Positions 60,999 through 64,000 of a DNA stretch of 64,000 nt are shown one piece after another. The notes beneath the pieces are model-generated. The model saw only the letters and a program-made list of their open reading frames with translations, made no database searches and had not been told where the DNA came from. Position numbers and translations under genes: made by a program. Within the stretch, counting starts at the first letter, position 1, and every line of letters begins with the position of its first letter. Source of the stretch: Photorhabdus luminescens subsp. luminescens (GTDB lineage: Bacteria > Pseudomonadota > Gammaproteobacteria > Enterobacterales > Enterobacteriaceae); contig NZ_JXSK01000006.1 in assembly GCF_001083805.1 (NCBI RefSeq), positions 186,001 through 250,000 on the forward strand, in the 5' to 3' direction.

Positions 60999-61437
60999 AA
61001 ACCATCTTTGTGGGGCTGTAATAAGGATACTATTGTAATAAATAGTTTTGATGTTCCGATGGAAGAAATTTTTCAGCCAAAAGTGAATTGTCTAGGTAAT
61101 ATTGAGCAGTCATTGAGTTATCTCTGGAATGTTTATACTGTGAGGAACCAAGGTTTATCTCAAAAGCATAAAGAGCTTAAAGAGATTTTCGATGAGCGCA
61201 AAGCAATTAGTATTAAGCTTGGAACGACTGATATTCCCAGGATTATGAAGATAATCAGCAACTATTTGGGGGGCAATTTCATCTATTAGCGAATGCTAAT
61301 GGTATGAAATCTGCTTTACTCCAGAACCCAGAAGAACTTCCGGAAGTCTTGGAACAAGCATATCTTCTTAATGAACCGTTTTTAATTGAGATCCCTGTTG
61401 TTTACGATTATGACCTACTAAAACATATAGCTTAATT
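60987..61437 (+). pseudogene. Remnant of a thiamine-diphosphate-dependent enzyme (acetolactate synthase-like)
   Basis: Frame 1 (60987-61289) reads MTGIKPSLWGCNKDTIVINS, FDVPMEEIFQPKVNCLGNIE and QSLSYLWNVYTVRNQGLSQK, resembling the central domain of ThDP enzymes where the nucleotide-like site strand is followed by a PDV-type loop. Near a run of six G (61267-61272) the sense moves to another frame: QQLFGGQFHLLANANGMKSA, LLQNPEELPEVLEQAYLLNE and PFLIEIPVVYDYDLLKHIA-stop, the usual C-terminal end of this family. The ThDP-binding motif is missing, so most of the C-domain is deleted as well as the N-domain. Not functional. The start lies in an ERIC copy. Confidence 0.6.
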
Positions 61438-61482
61438 CGATTCATGATTTATAGACTTGATTACTTATTAGGGTAAATTTAT

Positions 61483-62949
61483 ATGGACGCAAGATCTGAC
61501 TATTTTATTCAGTCCGCATTAGAAGTTTTTGGCGAGAATCTCCTTGGTATTGTGGAAACTGATTCATATCTCCGCCAACCTGATTATTCTTCTCGGTGTG
61601 TGAGGTATTTCTATGTGATTGTAGCTGACAATTTAGTCACAGATTGCATTACATCACTAAGATACCTTCAGGCGGAGTTTTTTGAGTTTACCCTAAATTA
61701 TCTTACTATTAGTGAGTTATCGTATTATCCGCCTCATTGTATGTGGCAATTTACTAAGAATCCTTGGCTCTTACGGTCGGAAAAAATCGGTGATGTGGTA
61801 CTCCCTGATATCAAAGGGAATCTTGATATATATAGACAAGCAGTCTTTAGCGTTGCCCATATTGCGCGTCTTTATTACCTCAGAAACTTGACGCCAAAAA
61901 CTCACGTTTGGGGAGTACGCCAGTTTGGTTGGGCAATGCGTTACGCCGAATTGGGGCTATATCGTCTGCTTGAATCAACGGAGCTATCCTATATTAACAA
62001 AGATAGCGCGTATGTTTTGAAAGCGCCAATAGAAGACCTTAATTGGTTGATCACTTGCAATGTATCTTGGCAAAAGTTCGAAGAAGAACTTTTGTCCGAT
62101 ATTAATGTTTTTCGTGATGCTGCGGCACGGTTAAGTGGAATCGCGGAGTATTATTCGACGTTATTACAGCATTTGTACCCAGAGACACGTATTGTGCCGG
62201 CACGCGGTAAAGTCGACGATTCTCTTTCATTACAGCCTCTCATTGATCAAGTAATTATTCTCTTAAAGCAGTTTATTGGAGATAGATTATTAGCCTTTTA
62301 TCTTCATGGTAGTGCTGCCCGAGGTGATATGCGAAGTGGTTCAGATATAGACTCTATCGCTATCGTGGATGAAGTCGATACCGTTATTCTTGAAGCAATC
62401 CGCTTAACACAATCCAGGTTCAAGGATTTATCCATCTCCGTATATAGTGCATCGAATGTTCATCAATATCCTGGTTTCAGAACATATGCGCTCATCAATG
62501 GAACTAAGCGTGTCTATGGTAATCTTGCTTTAGAAATGAAACCGTCATTGAAAGATGATATGTATGGCCTTATTAACAATCTATTTACTATAAGGCAAAT
62601 AGCTCGTTCTTATCTGATTTCTGGTACATATGGACATCGGGCACATTATATGCTCGGACTGATGATGAAACTCACAGATCATGGTTGTTTACGCCCTTTG
62701 CAAATCCTAAAAAGTGGTTTCTATCCAACTAAGAAAACGCAGGTTTTGGAATACTACAGAGACAATGAAATTCTCACTGACATTATTAAATATACGCAAA
62801 ACCTAAAAGAATGTGAGAACACGTTAAAGCAAAAATTGCTTATTGGAAGTCGAACTGAATTAGAAAACTTATTCTATTTATTACTTGACGCATGTGAAAT
62901 AGTGACAGAGAGATTACATATGGTACAGGTCGAGAAGTCAATTTCATAG
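61483..62949 (+). CDS. Nucleotidyltransferase-fold protein, unknown substrate
   Basis: 488 aa. A Pol-beta/MNT-type nucleotidyltransferase core in the second half: FYLHGSAARGDMRSGSDIDS with Gly276-Ser277 and catalytic-type Asp288 and Asp290, and a later strand LSISVYSASNVHQYP that may give the third acidic or substrate residue. A helical C-terminal part follows (about 350-488). The first 230 residues (DYFIQSALEVFGENLLGIVE, VWGVRQFGWAMRYAELGLYR) look like a related but motif-less copy of the same fold plus helices. Resembles aminoglycoside-type adenylyltransferases only at the core motif. Next to a citrate synthase-like gene 161 bp downstream; likely part of a biosynthetic cluster. Confidence 0.75.
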   Translation: MDARSDYFIQSALEVFGENLLGIVETDSYLRQPDYSSRCVRYFYVIVADNLVTDCITSLRYLQAEFFEFTLNYLTISELSYYPPHCMWQFTKNPWLLRSEKIGDVVLPDIKGNLDIYRQAVFSVAHIARLYYLRNLTPKTHVWGVRQFGWAMRYAELGLYRLLESTELSYINKDSAYVLKAPIEDLNWLITCNVSWQKFEEELLSDINVFRDAAARLSGIAEYYSTLLQHLYPETRIVPARGKVDDSLSLQPLIDQVIILLKQFIGDRLLAFYLHGSAARGDMRSGSDIDSIAIVDEVDTVILEAIRLTQSRFKDLSISVYSASNVHQYPGFRTYALINGTKRVYGNLALEMKPSLKDDMYGLINNLFTIRQIARSYLISGTYGHRAHYMLGLMMKLTDHGCLRPLQILKSGFYPTKKTQVLEYYRDNEILTDIIKYTQNLKECENTLKQKLLIGSRTELENLFYLLLDACEIVTERLHMVQVEKSIS

Positions 62950-63110
62950 ACGGAATGATTCTGGTTATTTCAGCTAAGAATATTACGATGGATAAAATAT
63001 TAATTCGTATCTAAACATAGTCATTAGCTAGTGCAATAATTTAATTATTGTAATTCTATTTACACTAATGTGTCAGTTTAATGCACATATATTATTACGA
63101 GGAATAAAGT
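62950..63110. other. Gap before the citrate synthase-like gene
   Basis: Holds CAATAAT/ATTATTG (63034-63050), a weak AT hairpin, and GAGGAA as ribosome site of the next gene. Confidence 0.3.
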
Positions 63111-64000
63111 ATGACGTCTAAAATATTGGCAAGATCAATTAACGAGTTTTTTGAAGTACAACAATTATCAGACCAGATTATTCTCAAGCCAAATCGAAAA
63201 ATAAAGATGAAGATACTTGATGAAGGTTTAATGCAAACAGCCATCTGTAGAAGTAATATAGGTCGAATCGATGAAAAAGAGTTGAAGCTTGAGTACAGAG
63301 GCCATAATGTTCGAGATCTAGCAAATAACTATTCTTTTAGTGATGTTGTGTATCTTCTGATTACAGGGGAACTAAATTCAGAAGGAAGTGAAGAGTTTTT
63401 GGATATGCTCCATAATAATTACCTATCAGCACTCGAGCATATTGAAAAGTTAACACCTGTAATATTAGATACTACTCCCACTGATTTCCTTGCAATTGCA
63501 GTCCTATCTTCGCAGGGTAAATGGCTTGTTGACCGTTCTGTAAAAATAAAGGACGAACGTCTGATAATTACTGCATCTATTTTGGCAGTAATAGCTGCTG
63601 CTATTGCTATATATGTTCAAAAATATGCTATATCCGAACCTGTATTTAAAACTTTTTTCGATACTGAACGTCGTTTCTCTGCAAACTTTTTAGCAACATG
63701 CTTTGGGCAACCATGCGACGAGATCGCAGAAGAAATGCTAAACAAGTTTTTAATTCTTCATGCAGAACATGGTCTGAATTGCTCAACTGCAACCGTTAGA
63801 GCTGTAGCAAGTTCCGGCGCAGATCCATTTAATGCTGTAGCTGCGGGTATTTGCGCATTTAGCGGCCCTCTTCATGGAGGTGCGAGTGAGAAAGTTGGTT
63901 TAATGATCGATGATATACATGACAATTCTGAAAATATTAGTACTTTTATTGATGAACTAGTAGAAAGAAAGCAACGTCTTATGGGATTTGGCCATCGAAT
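63111..64000 (+). CDS. Citrate synthase-like enzyme (3' end beyond the window)
   Basis: 296 codons visible from ATG 63111 behind GAGGAA. Starts MTSKILARSINEFFEVQQLS; KLEYRGHNVRDLANNYSFSD is the conserved YRG-type motif. Active-site features: HAEHGLNCSTATVRAVASSG (His217 and His220), FSGPLHGGASEKVG and GFGHRI at the edge, all typical of the citrate/2-methylcitrate synthase fold that joins acetyl- or propionyl-CoA to a 2-oxo acid. The extended N-terminus and accessory location suggest a secondary-metabolism paralogue rather than gltA. Missing only its C-terminal quarter. Confidence 0.88.
   Translation, partial: MTSKILARSINEFFEVQQLSDQIILKPNRKIKMKILDEGLMQTAICRSNIGRIDEKELKLEYRGHNVRDLANNYSFSDVVYLLITGELNSEGSEEFLDMLHNNYLSALEHIEKLTPVILDTTPTDFLAIAVLSSQGKWLVDRSVKIKDERLIITASILAVIAAAIAIYVQKYAISEPVFKTFFDTERRFSANFLATCFGQPCDEIAEEMLNKFLILHAEHGLNCSTATVRAVASSGADPFNAVAAGICAFSGPLHGGASEKVGLMIDDIHDNSENISTFIDELVERKQRLMGFGHR

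Noticed and set aside
1-64000. CRISPR arrays, tRNA or rRNA genes
   Set aside because: No regularly spaced direct repeats, no tRNA-like cloverleaf with a conserved T-loop and no rRNA sequence were noticed on reading; a covariance-model search would be decisive.

Overview
The window looks like chromosomal DNA of an insect-pathogenic enterobacterium, most likely Photorhabdus or a close relative such as Xenorhabdus. The reasons are: (i) a housekeeping backbone in near-E. coli order (prmB-aroC-yfcA-epmC-yfcL-mnmC ... fabB, then pdxB-usg-truA-dedA-accD-folC-dedD-cvpA-purF-ubiX-yfcH-yfcG-yfcD); (ii) many 127-bp ERIC/IRU repeats; (iii) accessory genes of the kind common in these bacteria (NRPS, DUF4225 protein, lipase effector, lsr operon). 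The genus assignment is inference; no rRNA or tRNA gene was seen.

Layout. 1-5334 (minus): 5' part of a nonribosomal peptide synthetase, C-A-T-C-A(partial), leaving the window on the left; its first A domain reads the threonine code. 5870-6163: dead transposase fragment. 6203-11126: histidine utilisation (hutU, hutH, amino-acid permease) behind a HutC-type operator and a CRP-like site. 11357-17347: prmB, aroC, yfcA, epmC, yfcL and convergent mnmC. 17516-19505: an inserted accessory block (LysE exporter, Lrp regulator, unknown membrane protein) separating mnmC from fabB. 20210-21518: fabB with adjoining FadR and FabR sites. 22220-28484: tctABC tricarboxylate transport, an inserted lipoprotein gene, tctD, and tctE broken by two frameshifts. 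28465-30255: EamA exporter and divergent AraC regulator. 30345-41693: conserved pdxB-to-yfcG backbone with a perfect PurR box before cvpA-purF.

41900-51515 is mostly accessory: a CesT-type chaperone with a candidate type III effector, a class 3 lipase with an N-terminal region like type VI cargo proteins, yfcD (backbone), a GyrI-domain regulator remnant, a DUF4225 protein followed by two tandemly duplicated small membrane proteins (possible toxin and immunity genes), and a three-gene YafO-type toxin-antitoxin operon whose middle 59-codon gene is easily missed. 51719-60623 is the complete autoinducer-2 system, lsrACDBFG divergent from lsrR-lsrK. 60987-64000 opens another accessory cluster: a decayed thiamine-diphosphate enzyme, a nucleotidyltransferase-fold protein and a citrate synthase-like enzyme running off the right edge.

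Six ERIC copies (four complete, two broken) mark the non-coding DNA; two of them contribute possible start codons to neighbouring reading frames. The most promising little-described items are the DUF4225/duplicated membrane protein locus, the tripartite YafO operon, the orphan effector-chaperone pair, and the right-edge nucleotidyltransferase/citrate synthase cluster.
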